Below are positions 30,781 through 39,666 of a DNA stretch of 54,804 bases, one piece after another. The notes below the pieces were generated by a model. That model saw nothing but the letters and a program-made list of their open reading frames with translations, did no database searches and was not told the DNA's origin. Each line of letters begins with the position of its first letter. The first letter of the stretch is position 1. The position numbers were made by a program, and so were the translations under genes. Source of the DNA: Natrarchaeobius oligotrophus (GTDB taxonomy: Archaea > Halobacteriota > Halobacteria > Halobacteriales > Natrialbaceae); assembly GCF_003841465.1 (NCBI RefSeq), contig NZ_REFZ01000069.1:1-54804 (forward strand), given 5' to 3'.

Positions 30781-30993
30781 TTACGAAGTGATAGTGGCGG
30801 TTGTTTCGACGTCGTTCTCTCGGAATGCCTCAACGAAGTACGGTGCCTCGACCTCGAGGATCGTGGTCTCGCCGTTGTAGACGTAGACCCGGCCCTCGTC
30901 GTCTCGGGCCCAGTGCGTTCCCTGGACCTGGCGGACGTACTCGGTGTCGTCGATCTTGACGGTAACGGTGATGGTAGTGGGTTCGTCGCTCAT
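30781..30993 (-). CDS. Small beta-rich protein downstream of the capsid gene
   Basis: 70 residues, MSDEPTTITVTVKIDDTEYVRQVQG... EGRVYVYNGETTILEVEAPYFVEAF. Likely a small all-beta protein. It starts 6 bases after the major capsid stop; a capsid decoration role is possible from size and position only. Confidence 0.72.
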   Translation of the reverse strand: MSDEPTTITVTVKIDDTEYVRQVQGTHWARDDEGRVYVYNGETTILEVEAPYFVEAFRENDVETTATITS

Positions 30994-30999
30994 GTGGCG

Positions 31000-32223
31000 T
31001 TACTCGGTGATGTCCCGGAGCAGCGCACCGCTCGAGAAGTCCCGGTTGACTGCCTCGTGGTGCATCATCATGAGCGCCTCTTCGCGGTAGCGACCGGTCG
31101 CCAGGTAGCCCTGGGTCTGGCCGCGGCCAGCGGTCTCGACGTACGGCTCGGCGAACTGCTCGATCGCAAGTCGCGGCTGCCCGCGGATCGTGTCCGTCGG
31201 GACGACGAAGATCGAGCTGAGGTCGCCGTGTTTGATCGCGTGCTGGTTCGCGACGATCGGGATGCCGTCGTAGTCGCGGTAGCGAGCGGTTCCCGAGAGG
31301 CCGCGGATCGTCTGGCCGTCGCCAACGTTCTCGCGAACGTACTCGGCCATCGCCGCCTGGTTGCGGACGTTGTTCCGGTCGGCGGCCAGATCGGAGAGGA
31401 CGCGAGCCGTGTCGTGACCGGTGAGGATCGCCGTGTCGCTGTAGACGTCGACGTCGGCGAACTCGTTGAAGTTGTTCAGGAAGCGGTTGACCAGGTCCTC
31501 CGTCAGCTGCTCGTCCTCGGTGACGTGGTACTCGACGAACGAGTCGGCCCAGTCGTCTTCGGCGCGCGTGATGCTGCCGTAGTCGAGGTCGCCAGCATCG
31601 TACGGGTCGCCGTTCGGGTCGGTCGCCTCATCCTCCTCGTCGCTCGAGGCGATGACGCGGTCGAGCGTCGTAATCTTGTCCTCGTCGTCGTATTGATCGT
31701 CGCCCTGGAAGACCGCCTCCGAGATCCCGTCGCGATCGATCGCGAGGTCGAGCTGCTCCTGCTGGAGCTCCCAGAACTCCTCGAAGCCGACGGCGTCCTC
31801 GATCGTCGACCGGATCTCCTGGAGGTCGCTGACCTCGATGACCGTCTCGGAGCGCTTGGGGTCGAACTCGACCGGCTCGACGCCGAACGTCTCGCCCTCG
31901 GGGACGTCGCCGCCCTCGGGGTGCGTCTGGAGGTCGACCGCGTCGGTCGCCGCGCGGTAGGCCTTCGCCGTGACCGGGCCCTCGAGAGAGGCGTTGAAGC
32001 GGTCGACCTGCTGGAGTGCCGAGTACCACTCGTGTTCGGAGTTGTACTGGGCGTACAGCGTCGCCGTGAAGATGCTGTTGACGTGGCCGTCGACGCTCGT
32101 GTCGTACTGTGCCCGCTGGAGCAGGCCGTCGTCCCAGTCGAGCGGGACGTTACCCACGAGGTGGGATTCGACGAACGCTTCCGGGCTGTTCCCGCCGTAC
32201 GAGAGCAGTTCGTTCGGCCTCAT
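31000..32223 (-). CDS. Major capsid protein (HK97-fold candidate)
   Basis: 407 residues. Segments fit the HK97 pattern: a long central helix (SDLQEIRSTIEDAVGFEEFWELQQEQLDLAIDRDGI) and a P-domain/A-domain-like end (TAILTGHDTARVLSDLAADRNNVRNQAAMAEYV; GLSGTARYRDYDGIPIVANQHA; a final RYREEALMMMHHEAVNRDFSSGALLRDITE). The TARYRDYDGIPIVAN region followed by a capsid-like basic end resembles T4-type/HK97 capsids of haloviruses. Encoded after the protease and scaffold-like genes. Confidence 0.8.
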   Translation of the reverse strand: MRPNELLSYGGNSPEAFVESHLVGNVPLDWDDGLLQRAQYDTSVDGHVNSIFTATLYAQYNSEHEWYSALQQVDRFNASLEGPVTAKAYRAATDAVDLQTHPEGGDVPEGETFGVEPVEFDPKRSETVIEVSDLQEIRSTIEDAVGFEEFWELQQEQLDLAIDRDGISEAVFQGDDQYDDEDKITTLDRVIASSDEEDEATDPNGDPYDAGDLDYGSITRAEDDWADSFVEYHVTEDEQLTEDLVNRFLNNFNEFADVDVYSDTAILTGHDTARVLSDLAADRNNVRNQAAMAEYVRENVGDGQTIRGLSGTARYRDYDGIPIVANQHAIKHGDLSSIFVVPTDTIRGQPRLAIEQFAEPYVETAGRGQTQGYLATGRYREEALMMMHHEAVNRDFSSGALLRDITE

Positions 32224-33272
32224 TCGCCGTCACCTCCAGTGATCGCGCCGGCGTCACCGACGGTCTCGGAGTCGTTGCTCGGCGCCGTCACGACCGTGTC
32301 GTCGGTCGTCACGAAGTCGCCCTTCTTGTCGACCGTCTCGACGAGGTTATCCGCGAACTCGTCGTCGTCGGCCATCTTCTGTGCCACTGCGCCGGCCATC
32401 TCGTCGAGCACCTCGTCGCTCGTGACGGCCGCCGCGACGCGCTCGTTGAGCTCCTGCTCGTCGAGCTTCTGATCGTAGCCTTTCATCTGATCGGTGTCAC
32501 CAGGCTGGCCAGCGTCGCGATCGTGGTCGCCGGCCGCCGTGTCGACGGCAGTCTGCTCGGCGGTGCCGCCGCCCCCGAGAACCTCCTGCACGCACTCCTC
32601 GGGGTCTTTGCCGGAGAGCTCGGCGAACTCTTCGACAGTCTCTCGAGCTGCGTCGTTGAGCATCTCGAGCGGGCCGCCATCGTCGCCATCGCCGCCGTCT
32701 CCGTCGTCCTGTTTCTGATCGACGTCGCCACCAGCACCAGCGCCGGCGTCGGCGCCAGCGTTGGCGGTGTCGGTGTCGGTGTCGGTGTCGGTACCACTGT
32801 TCGGGTTCGGGGTGGAATCTGATTCGGTTCCCATGTCTGAGTCGTCTGGTTGGTCGGTGTCCGCGGCCTGGTCGACATCGCCGCCGTCGCCGTCGCCGCG
32901 ATAGTACTCGTCGACGACGTCGCCGAAGTCCTGCGTGAACTCCGACGGGTCCATCTGCTCGATGCTATCGACTACTGCCGAAAGGAGTCGCATCGCACCT
33001 GCCTGAGACATGTCGGTCCGCTCGGCGATCGTGCCGGCGGCCTCGCGCATGTCCTTCTGGTCGACGTCCTGGCCTTCGACCGCGGCCAGCTTCGCGTCGA
33101 CCCCGTCATCCAGGTCGCGGAGTCGCTGTACTACCTCGTCGGGATCGACGGTATCGCCCGCTTTCTGGTCGACCGTCTGGAAGATTTCGTACGGCGAGGG
33201 ATCTTCCGGGAGGTCGCCCAGCGCAGAGCGGGCTTTGCCGTCGACCGTGTCTCTACTGCCGAAAATATTCAT
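32220..33272 (-). CDS. Scaffold-like acidic head protein with repeated VDQK motifs
   Basis: 350 residues, highly acidic with low-complexity stretches (GTDTDTDTDTANAG, DDGDGGDGDDGG). VDQK or close variants occur five or more times (TVDQKAGD, DVDQKDM, DVDQKQDD, YDQKLDE, TVDKKGD). It lies between protease and capsid, where scaffolding proteins are found. Regular motifs could be protease cleavage sites or capsid-binding tags; VDQK also appears in the 37876 gene product. Overlaps the capsid ATG by 4 bases. Confidence 0.75.
   Translation of the reverse strand: MNIFGSRDTVDGKARSALGDLPEDPSPYEIFQTVDQKAGDTVDPDEVVQRLRDLDDGVDAKLAAVEGQDVDQKDMREAAGTIAERTDMSQAGAMRLLSAVVDSIEQMDPSEFTQDFGDVVDEYYRGDGDGGDVDQAADTDQPDDSDMGTESDSTPNPNSGTDTDTDTDTANAGADAGAGAGGDVDQKQDDGDGGDGDDGGPLEMLNDAARETVEEFAELSGKDPEECVQEVLGGGGTAEQTAVDTAAGDHDRDAGQPGDTDQMKGYDQKLDEQELNERVAAAVTSDEVLDEMAGAVAQKMADDDEFADNLVETVDKKGDFVTTDDTVVTAPSNDSETVGDAGAITGGDGE
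32761..32795. repeat. Short tandem repeat (GTGTCG)n
   Basis: About five copies of a 6-bp unit encode the TDTDTDTDT stretch of the scaffold-like protein on the minus strand. In-frame copy-number change would alter only linker length. Confidence 0.6.
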
Positions 33273-33278
33273 GTGGAG

Positions 33279-33323
33279 AACATGGCCATGTTTCCCTTGC
33301 GTGGGGCGCCGGCCGCACGCCCC
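33279..33323 (-). terminator. Intergenic palindrome plus GC hairpin
   Basis: GGGGCG/CGCCCC (33303-33308/33318-33323) forms a hairpin after the protease gene and before the scaffold-like gene. A perfect 14-bp palindrome AACATGGCCATGTT follows at 33279-33292. They may slow transcription or shape the mRNA between protease and scaffold genes. A similar GGGGCG hairpin occurs at 47271-47288. Confidence 0.4.
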
Positions 33324-33340
33324 GTCATCGGGAGTCTGTG

Positions 33341-34204
33341 CTACTTGGTGAGCTGCTCGACGATCGCCATCTCGAGTTCCGCGAGCCCGCCTTCGCGGTC
33401 AAGCAACCGCTCGCCCATCAGCTCATGGACGTTCTCGTGGAGTGCATCGATCTGGACGTCGACCGGGTCCTGGTCTCGATCTTCGGCTTCGAAGTACGCC
33501 CCCCACGCCTCTCCGCTGGCGTACGCCCAGTCCCCGTCGAGATCCAGCTTCTGTTCGATCTGGCCGGCCAAGCTGTTACGCCGCTGGAGTCGGCGCCGGA
33601 TCGTCGCCTCGAGCAGCCCGCCGTGCTTGAAGTCGACGACGTCGAAGTCCGCTGCCGGGTTCATGACCTTCTCTGCGCTGCCGAGTGTGACGGCGTGGAG
33701 GTCGCAGTCGACGGTCACGCGCGTCCCGTCCGGCGCCTGGTGCTCCTGATTCGAGTAGACCGTCACAGAGTAGCCGCCGTAATCGTCGTTCAGACAGCGC
33801 AGCCGGGCCAGCTTGCTCTTGGTCGTCTCGTTGCCGATGTTCGCGACGAGCGTGAACTCCTGATCGTCGACGGTCGTCTCGTAGTGTCGGCCGTCGTCGC
33901 TCTCCCACTCCCAGATCGGGATGCCGACCGGGACATCGTCGTGTTTGACCGAGATGATCCCCGGCTCGCGATCGCTCTCGAGGAAGCGCTCGAGGGCGGT
34001 CGCGACGGCGTCCATCTGGATTTGCTGGCCCGTCCGATCGACGATCTCCACGCTGGCGGGCCCTTCGATGATGAAGTTCTCCGCGTCGAAGATGGGGTAC
34101 TCCCACTCGTCAGGGACGGCCTCGCGGGTGAGGCGGCGGTCGCGAATCGGGCCCACGGGCTCGGCCTTCTGGCCAACGTTCTGATTGACAACTCGGATGC
34201 TCAT
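33341..34204 (-). CDS. Prohead protease-like protein (XkdF/S78-like)
   Basis: 287 residues. FIIEGPASVEIVDRTGQQIQMDAVATALERFLES followed by GIISVKHDDVPVGIPI matches the layout of XkdF-like prohead proteases: the substrate-binding 'GPASVEIVDxxGxxI' strand, then a His in KHDxxPVG. A candidate catalytic Ser lies in DLHAVTLGSAEKVMNP. Such enzymes mature the capsid and scaffold. Position between portal-side and scaffold genes fits. Active-site residues are assigned by eye only. Confidence 0.68.
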   Translation of the reverse strand: MSIRVVNQNVGQKAEPVGPIRDRRLTREAVPDEWEYPIFDAENFIIEGPASVEIVDRTGQQIQMDAVATALERFLESDREPGIISVKHDDVPVGIPIWEWESDDGRHYETTVDDQEFTLVANIGNETTKSKLARLRCLNDDYGGYSVTVYSNQEHQAPDGTRVTVDCDLHAVTLGSAEKVMNPAADFDVVDFKHGGLLEATIRRRLQRRNSLAGQIEQKLDLDGDWAYASGEAWGAYFEAEDRDQDPVDVQIDALHENVHELMGERLLDREGGLAELEMAIVEQLTK

Positions 34205-34206
34205 GG

Positions 34207-34593
34207 TCAGATTCCCTTGCCGCTGAGGACGATCATGCCGACATTTGCATCCGACCAGGCACGGATGAACTCGCTCCCGGATTGAAACCCGGTCGCCTCG
34301 GTGTCGCCGGTGCTGATATTGTCGATCTCGAGGTCGACGCGTTCGAACCAGTTTTCACCGTCGTGCGAGCACTCGATCGTGATATCCATCCCGCCGCCGT
34401 CAGAGCGACCCATGACGGTGAGTTCGGTACTGCCGGAGTTCTTCTCGAGAACGGCTGCGTTCTCGGGATCGGTCACCTCGCCATCGGTGACGGTGACCGA
34501 CGACTCCGTGACCGCTGTATCGACCATCACGCGGTCGTTGAGGTTGGTGAGCTGTGCGACGGTTTCGAGAAGCTGTTCGATGCTTGGTCTCAT
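34207..34593 (-). CDS. Hypothetical head-gene-cluster protein
   Basis: 128 residues. Starts with a short helix (IEQLLETVAQLTNL), then a beta-rich domain (STELTVMGRSDGGGMDITIECSHDGENWFERVDLEI... EFIRAWSDANVGMIVLSG) that looks like a small beta-sandwich. Overlaps the portal stop by 4 bases. Probably a virion or decoration protein by context. Confidence 0.72.
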   Translation of the reverse strand: MRPSIEQLLETVAQLTNLNDRVMVDTAVTESSVTVTDGEVTDPENAAVLEKNSGSTELTVMGRSDGGGMDITIECSHDGENWFERVDLEIDNISTGDTEATGFQSGSEFIRAWSDANVGMIVLSGKGI

Positions 34594-36242
34594 GCGCCTG
34601 GTAGTGTGTCGTCGGCGTCCGGGACAGTATCCGCCGGGCTGTCATCCCCAGATTCGTCTGGCGGTTCGTCGGTCGACGGCTCGAGGGCCTCGACGTCGAT
34701 CTCCTGGTCCGGGATCTGTAGCTGGCCATCCTCGACTGCGACCTTCGTTCCGGTCTCGCGAGCGATCTCGATCCCCCGCAGCACCTCGAGTGGCGACAGG
34801 GACGCGTCTTCGGTCTCGGGATCGACGTACGCGAGTTCCCAGTCGCAGTGGCCCTGGACCATCTCGATGATCCGGCACAGCTTGTCGAGCGCCTTGTCTT
34901 TCGTGTCCTGGTGGGCCGACGCGATCGCCGAGTTCGTGATCTCGACCTGCGTCCCCTCTGCGTTCAGCCCGCCCGTCTCCGAGAGTTCGTTCTCGAAGGC
35001 GTCGGTGATCCCGAACATGGCACGGACCTGCGACATGAGGCGCTCGACCATCGGCTCGCGGCCGTTGATGCCGGACGACGTCGACAGGTCCAAGATCTCG
35101 ATCTCGACGTCGTCGGGGTTGCCTTCGTACATGAGGCGGCCCTCTTCCCACGGATTCTTCGACTCCTCTTCGTTCAGCGAGGCGCTCAGACTCTCGCGGA
35201 CGCTCTTGCCGTAGGCGACCAGAAACTTGTCCGGGAGCTGTTGATCGTTCTGCGGGTTGAGATACTGGAGCTCGTAGTTGCGCGACCACTGGAGGATGGC
35301 CTGGAGTTTGATCAGCGGCAGGATCGGCGATCGGCCGTCGAGTCCGTTCCGGATTGGGAAGTGCCGGGCCCAGTCGATCACTTCGTGTTTCAGGAATAGT
35401 CGCTCGACATCGTCTTTCCGCCCGCTGCTCATCTCCGCGTAGCCGACCTCCTCGAGCTGAGCGTGACACTGCGGGCAGACCTCGGTCGGGTGATCGGCGT
35501 CGTCCTCGAAGGTGAGGTCGCCCTCTTCCCAGTACTCCCCGCGATGTTGTGGGCACGTCCACCAGCCGCCGTGGCGATTCTTCTCGTCGAGGACCGGATA
35601 GAGCCGCGTCGGATCGGCATGGACGAGCTCTTTGATCTCCGTTGGTTCCCACCTCGAGGTCGATCGGACCGAGCGGCCGGCGACCTGGACGTCGCGCTCG
35701 ACGTGTTGGTACGTGAGCCGAACGAGAACGGTCGAGACGCCGTGAAAGGACTGGTAGTCTTCTTCGTATTTCCACAGCGAGGCGAGTGACTGGCCGTCGT
35801 CGTTGACCGCCTCGACGAACTTCGAGAGCCAGTGTTTCTGTGCCTTCGACGGGCCCTCGAACTCCGTGTGGCCGCACACTTCGCACGTCTCGCGCTCTTC
35901 GTCGTACTCCGTCCCGCAGTTCGTACAGCAGTCGGTGAACGACGGGACCGGCACCGGAAACTGGTTCCGGTACATCTCGTCGCGGAAGCGTTTGAGCGTC
36001 GTCGCGAGCTCCGTCGAGTTGAGCGAGAACGACCGCAGGTCGATCTTGCTCCAGACACCCGATTGACTCGAGACGCGAGGGACCGGGCCGATCGCGCCGA
36101 CGTGGCGATCCCGGGTTTTGTCTTTCGTCTGTGGCGTTGAGGCGATCTGTGCCTGCAACGACTGTTCGACGTTGCCGTCCGGCCAGACGAGATGCAACTC
36201 GCCGTTGTCGTCCTCGCCGAGTTTCGTCGTGTTCACTGCCAT
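34590..36242 (-). CDS. Portal protein with embedded zinc ribbons
   Basis: 550 residues. C-terminal two thirds follow the portal pattern (an IEILDLSTSSGINGREPMVERLMSQVRAMFGITDAFE stretch, then the long helix NAEGTQVEITNSAIASAHQDTKDKALDKLCRIIEMV). The N-terminal part contains CTNCGTEYDEERETCEVCG, and a second set CPQHRGEY...CPQCH, two zinc ribbons not usual in bacteriophage portals. Portals form the dodecameric DNA gate and bind terminase. Directly downstream of TerL, with which it shares the operon. Confidence 0.83.
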   Translation of the reverse strand: MAVNTTKLGEDDNGELHLVWPDGNVEQSLQAQIASTPQTKDKTRDRHVGAIGPVPRVSSQSGVWSKIDLRSFSLNSTELATTLKRFRDEMYRNQFPVPVPSFTDCCTNCGTEYDEERETCEVCGHTEFEGPSKAQKHWLSKFVEAVNDDGQSLASLWKYEEDYQSFHGVSTVLVRLTYQHVERDVQVAGRSVRSTSRWEPTEIKELVHADPTRLYPVLDEKNRHGGWWTCPQHRGEYWEEGDLTFEDDADHPTEVCPQCHAQLEEVGYAEMSSGRKDDVERLFLKHEVIDWARHFPIRNGLDGRSPILPLIKLQAILQWSRNYELQYLNPQNDQQLPDKFLVAYGKSVRESLSASLNEEESKNPWEEGRLMYEGNPDDVEIEILDLSTSSGINGREPMVERLMSQVRAMFGITDAFENELSETGGLNAEGTQVEITNSAIASAHQDTKDKALDKLCRIIEMVQGHCDWELAYVDPETEDASLSPLEVLRGIEIARETGTKVAVEDGQLQIPDQEIDVEALEPSTDEPPDESGDDSPADTVPDADDTLPGA

Positions 36243-36245
36243 AAG

Positions 36246-37871
36246 TTACCAGTCTAAGTGTTCGAAATCGTCGCTGCTGACGTGCTCGACCGACTGATTC
36301 GGCCCTCTCGAGGCGATCTCGAGCGCGTCGAAGCGGTCGTCGTGAGCGGCGTCCGGGAACGGCAGCCACTCGTCGCGGATGAACGACTCCCAGCGCTCGT
36401 TCTCCTCGCTCGCCACCTTCACCTTGCCCTGCTGGAAGCGGTTGGCCAGTCGGTGAAGGCGCTGTTCCTTCTCGCCCTCCGACGGCGACTTCGTGACGGT
36501 GACGTCGAGGACATTGGCCATGACGTCCGCGATCTCGTCACCCTCGAAGTTGGACTCGACGAGCAGCTCGCCGACTGGGTAGTCCGACAGGTGGACGCCG
36601 ACGAACTCCTCTGCGGCCTCTTCCCACATGTAGCCGCGATCGCGCCAGAGGTCGATCGCGTACTCCTGGTCGAGGTCGCGGTCGTACGCATACACAGCGA
36701 GCGCCCAGTAGTCCGACTCGCCGCGCTGTGCAGCGGCCAGGTTGTTCGGGTTCGCGAAGTCCAGGCCGGCGTACCACTCGAGGGCGTCCCAGTCGTCTCG
36801 AGGGATCGGATCGACGAATCGGAGCCAGTCGAGGCTGAGGACGCGCCCGACCGCAGCCTCGGGGTTCTGCTGGTTCTCTGCCTGCCAGAGGCCCGTGTCG
36901 CCGGCCTTCGAGACGACCTTCGTCAGGAGCGTCTCCGGGCGCTCGAACTCCGGCCAGAGCGTCCGAAACCCGTTGGCCGGTCGGATGCCGTCGTCGATCA
37001 CGTCGACGTCCGTCGGCAGATCGCGTAGTGAGTCGTAGACCTCGCCGTCGGTCGCGTGGACCTCGTACTCCTCGTTCTCGATGACGTGGAAGTCCGACGT
37101 CGCCCGCCAGACGCGAGCCGCCCACCCGGGTTGGGAAACGCCGCGAGCGATGAAGTCGTCCCACTCGGGCGTGTTCGTCGAGAGGACGTGCTCGCGGTAG
37201 ACGTCGTCGGGCGTTTTGCGCGTCCCGATGACGATGTTCAGCGACTTGTGCGGGAGGCAGGTCGCCCCGCGCTTGGCGGCGACGTTGTCGTAGTACTCCT
37301 CGAAGTTCTCGGAGATCTGGGATCGAAGGGCCGTCGTCTGGTTCGTCAGCGTGGCGATGTCGTCGTAGATGATGACGTCGTAGTGCGACCCCGTGTCCGA
37401 CGTCCGGATCGAGAGCGGCTCGAGCGTCGGCTCGATGTTCGTCCGCCCAGCGTCGAGCTGGATCGTCGTCTTGCTCGAGTCGTAGATCGGAACGCCGTAG
37501 CGCTCGCAGGCTTCCTCGATCGAGGCGACGGCCGTCTTCGCTCGCTTGTCCGCGTGTTTCTTCTTGTGCGAGACGATCGCCATCCGGATCGACGGAAAGT
37601 TGACCGCCAGCCACGCCGGGACGACCTCGATCGTCGAGACGGTCTTCCCGTAGTTGCGCGGGCCCAGGAGTGCGATGTTCTTCGGGGTGTGCGGCTTGAA
37701 GACGGAGTCGTCGATGAGCTGGTACCAGTCGCGGAGGTGCTCCGGCGGGAACAGGATCCCCTCGGTTCCGAGGTGCTCGATCGAGAAGGCCGGCAGCCAG
37801 CGTTTGGTTGCCGCTGGGTTCGAGAGTACCTTCGCGAACTTGTCGCTCGGCGCGTCGGCTTCTGCGGACAT
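36246..37871 (-). CDS. terL: Terminase large subunit
   Basis: 541 residues. ATPase domain: Walker A GPRNYGKT at 70-77 and Walker B VIIYDD at 166-171, with a TRKT motif (217-220) of the coupling type. Nuclease domain: GLDFA (Asp371), LLVESN (Glu439) and HDDRFDALE near the C-terminus, the three acidic clusters of RNase H-like terminase nucleases. It packages DNA into proheads. Domain order and length match tailed-virus TerL. Confidence 0.95.
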   Translation of the reverse strand: MSAEADAPSDKFAKVLSNPAATKRWLPAFSIEHLGTEGILFPPEHLRDWYQLIDDSVFKPHTPKNIALLGPRNYGKTVSTIEVVPAWLAVNFPSIRMAIVSHKKKHADKRAKTAVASIEEACERYGVPIYDSSKTTIQLDAGRTNIEPTLEPLSIRTSDTGSHYDVIIYDDIATLTNQTTALRSQISENFEEYYDNVAAKRGATCLPHKSLNIVIGTRKTPDDVYREHVLSTNTPEWDDFIARGVSQPGWAARVWRATSDFHVIENEEYEVHATDGEVYDSLRDLPTDVDVIDDGIRPANGFRTLWPEFERPETLLTKVVSKAGDTGLWQAENQQNPEAAVGRVLSLDWLRFVDPIPRDDWDALEWYAGLDFANPNNLAAAQRGESDYWALAVYAYDRDLDQEYAIDLWRDRGYMWEEAAEEFVGVHLSDYPVGELLVESNFEGDEIADVMANVLDVTVTKSPSEGEKEQRLHRLANRFQQGKVKVASEENERWESFIRDEWLPFPDAAHDDRFDALEIASRGPNQSVEHVSSDDFEHLDW

Positions 37872-37875
37872 CGTA

Positions 37876-38487
37876 TCACCGGACTTCGCGTATCTCGTGG
37901 CGACACCAGTCGTGAACGACGTGGTTGCTCGAGGGTGGATCCTCGACGAACCGGCTCTTTGCCTCGCCCATCAGGTCGACGATCTCGTGATACGGGAGGC
38001 CCTCTTCCGGGACCTGCTCCATGATCCACTCACAGGCCGGGTGTTCGGGGTCGGGGCCACCCCACCGAAAGCGACGGCCGGCGAGTCGATCCTGCCGGTA
38101 GCCGCGCATCCGTGCCTGGAGGATGAGTTGGTTCAGATGCTGGCGGGCGTTCTTGAACGCCCAGCCGCGGTTGATCGGGAAGCGGTCGGCCATCTCGTCG
38201 GCGATCGAGTAGATGTCCCACGGCTCGCTCGAGAGCTCGCCACGCCAGAAGTCGCGGTACTCGTCGTGCGTGATCGGCTGGACGTCCTCCGGGGTGGCCG
38301 GTGGCTCGAGGGCGAACTCGTACTGGACGACGTCGACGATGTTCTCGAGGACCAGGTCCGGCATGTTCTGCGACCGGGAGAACTCCGGCTGCTTGTTGAT
38401 GTGGCGGCCGTACTCGGCCTTCTGGTCGACGTCGTCGTGTCGCTCGAGGTGAGCGAGGATGTGGTAGCCCAGTGAGTTCATGCTCAT
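37876..38487 (-). CDS. Hypothetical protein between terminase genes
   Basis: 203 residues. ATG at 38487 overlaps the TGA of the TerS gene; a second in-frame ATG lies 6 bases later. Helical, with a DDVDQKAEYGRHINKQPEFSRSQNMPDL N-terminal part and a segment GWAFKNARQHLNQLILQARMRGYRQDRLAGRRFRWGG that is basic and may contact nucleic acid. It carries the VDQK motif also repeated in the scaffold-like protein. Possibly an accessory terminase or winged-helix protein. Confidence 0.76.
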   Translation of the reverse strand: MSMNSLGYHILAHLERHDDVDQKAEYGRHINKQPEFSRSQNMPDLVLENIVDVVQYEFALEPPATPEDVQPITHDEYRDFWRGELSSEPWDIYSIADEMADRFPINRGWAFKNARQHLNQLILQARMRGYRQDRLAGRRFRWGGPDPEHPACEWIMEQVPEEGLPYHEIVDLMGEAKSRFVEDPPSSNHVVHDWCRHEIREVR

Positions 38488-39206
38488 GCCCGGAGGTCCT
38501 CTGCGAGGTCGTCGATCAGGTCCTGCGTCGACTCGTCCAGGCCGTGTTCGTGATCGTGGCTGTGGTCGACCTCGCCCGAGACGTCGACGGCGATCTCGTC
38601 GGCACCGAGCATATTGTACTCCTTGAGCCACTTTCGATCCTCCTTTCGGAGGCGCTGTTGTGTCTTCGTGACAACGGACTCGGTGTAGCGGTGCTCCTCG
38701 CGCATGTCGTGTTCCGTCGTCTTGATTCGCGTCTCGCGATCGACGAACGCGTTCCCGGATTCGAGGTCGGCTGGTTTATCAGTCGCCCAGTTATCCGAGT
38801 GGATGATCTTGATGTGGTTGACCGCAATCTCCGAGAGGCGTGCCTTCTCCCCGACGATCGGGTCGCCGTTCACTCGCCGGAACTTCTCGACGTAGCTCTC
38901 GTATATCTGGTCGCACAGTTCGCGGAGCGGATCGTCGATCACCTGCTGGTAAAAGCGGTTGCTCTCGACGAACAGTGCGTGCGTAACGGCGTTCGTGTTA
39001 TCCTCTGGTGCGCCACCGTCGTTGCCGACGGCGTTCGTGTTGCCCTCGTGGCTCGAGCCGTCGGCGTTGGTTCCGCGGTGATGGCGGCACTTGCCGTCCT
39101 CGAAGTCCGTCCCCCAGCCGGCAGGGCGTCCGCAGGGATCCCCGCTCGAGTTGCGACCGCCGTGGTCGCCACACTCGTTCTCGTAGTTTCGATCGGATTC
39201 TGCCAT
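38484..39206 (-). CDS. Terminase small subunit-like protein
   Basis: 240 residues. The N-terminus has a zinc-binding motif common in small terminases: CGDHGGRNSSGDPCGRPAGWG... GKCRHHRG, and then GAPEDNTNAVTHALF, matching the widespread 'GAPKGNxNAVKHG' signature of phage TerS. Later helices and a C-terminal His/Asp-rich tail (DHSHDHEHG) may chelate metal. ATG at 39206 is chosen over a GTG at 39242 that would overlap the upstream gene. It is followed by the 37876 gene and TerL. Confidence 0.82.
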   Translation of the reverse strand: MAESDRNYENECGDHGGRNSSGDPCGRPAGWGTDFEDGKCRHHRGTNADGSSHEGNTNAVGNDGGAPEDNTNAVTHALFVESNRFYQQVIDDPLRELCDQIYESYVEKFRRVNGDPIVGEKARLSEIAVNHIKIIHSDNWATDKPADLESGNAFVDRETRIKTTEHDMREEHRYTESVVTKTQQRLRKEDRKWLKEYNMLGADEIAVDVSGEVDHSHDHEHGLDESTQDLIDDLAEDLRA

Positions 39207-39231
39207 GAGGTAAGTTGTTTTCGGAAGTCGG

Positions 39232-39654
39232 TCAGTCGCCACTCGAGGCGGCGGGAGGGGTGATTTCGAGGGCGTTCAGGACGTCCTGCGTTCGGTTCGA
39301 GGGTGTGTAGCCAGTGATGAATGCCCGGTGTCGGGCCCGGTCCCATGGGATTCCATGACCGTCCGCCGGCGACGGGAGTGAGAGGTCGATGACGCGGTCG
39401 TCGGAATCGCGAAGGAACCAGTGAGCGCCATCAGCGTCGTCGTACACATCGGCCCAGCCGATGCGATACACCTCGAGGCCGGCGTCTTTGCCACCTCGAG
39501 CGTGGAAGTAGGCCTCGCTCAGAACGTAGCAAGCCTCCTGGATCGGGTCGACGCCGTCACTCTCGTAGTCGTCGTGGCGGACGTCAGGGTTGTGCCGAAC
39601 GTACTCTCGGAGCTTCCGAGCAGTGTCGTTCGGCTCGACGAGAACCTCAGTCAT
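39232..39654 (-). CDS. Hypothetical protein upstream of terminase
   Basis: 140 residues. Core: ACYVLSEAYFHARGGKDAGLEVYRIGWADVYDDADGAHWFLRDSDDRVIDL, an alpha/beta pattern with an aromatic centre, sometimes found in halovirus accessory proteins. No catalytic motif that I recognise. Followed closely by the TerS gene. Confidence 0.75.
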   Translation of the reverse strand: MTEVLVEPNDTARKLREYVRHNPDVRHDDYESDGVDPIQEACYVLSEAYFHARGGKDAGLEVYRIGWADVYDDADGAHWFLRDSDDRVIDLSLPSPADGHGIPWDRARHRAFITGYTPSNRTQDVLNALEITPPAASSGD

Positions 39655-39666
39655 AGAAAGTCATGG

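Noticed and set aside
30913-32472. 519-residue open frame on the plus strand
   Set aside because: Antisense to the major capsid gene; the amino-acid pattern is the typical mirror image of a haloarchaeal acidic protein.
15776-37871. Contractile tail genes (sheath, baseplate J/W)
   Set aside because: No sheath-like or baseplate proteins appear between the capsid and fibre genes; gene order fits a non-contractile tail.
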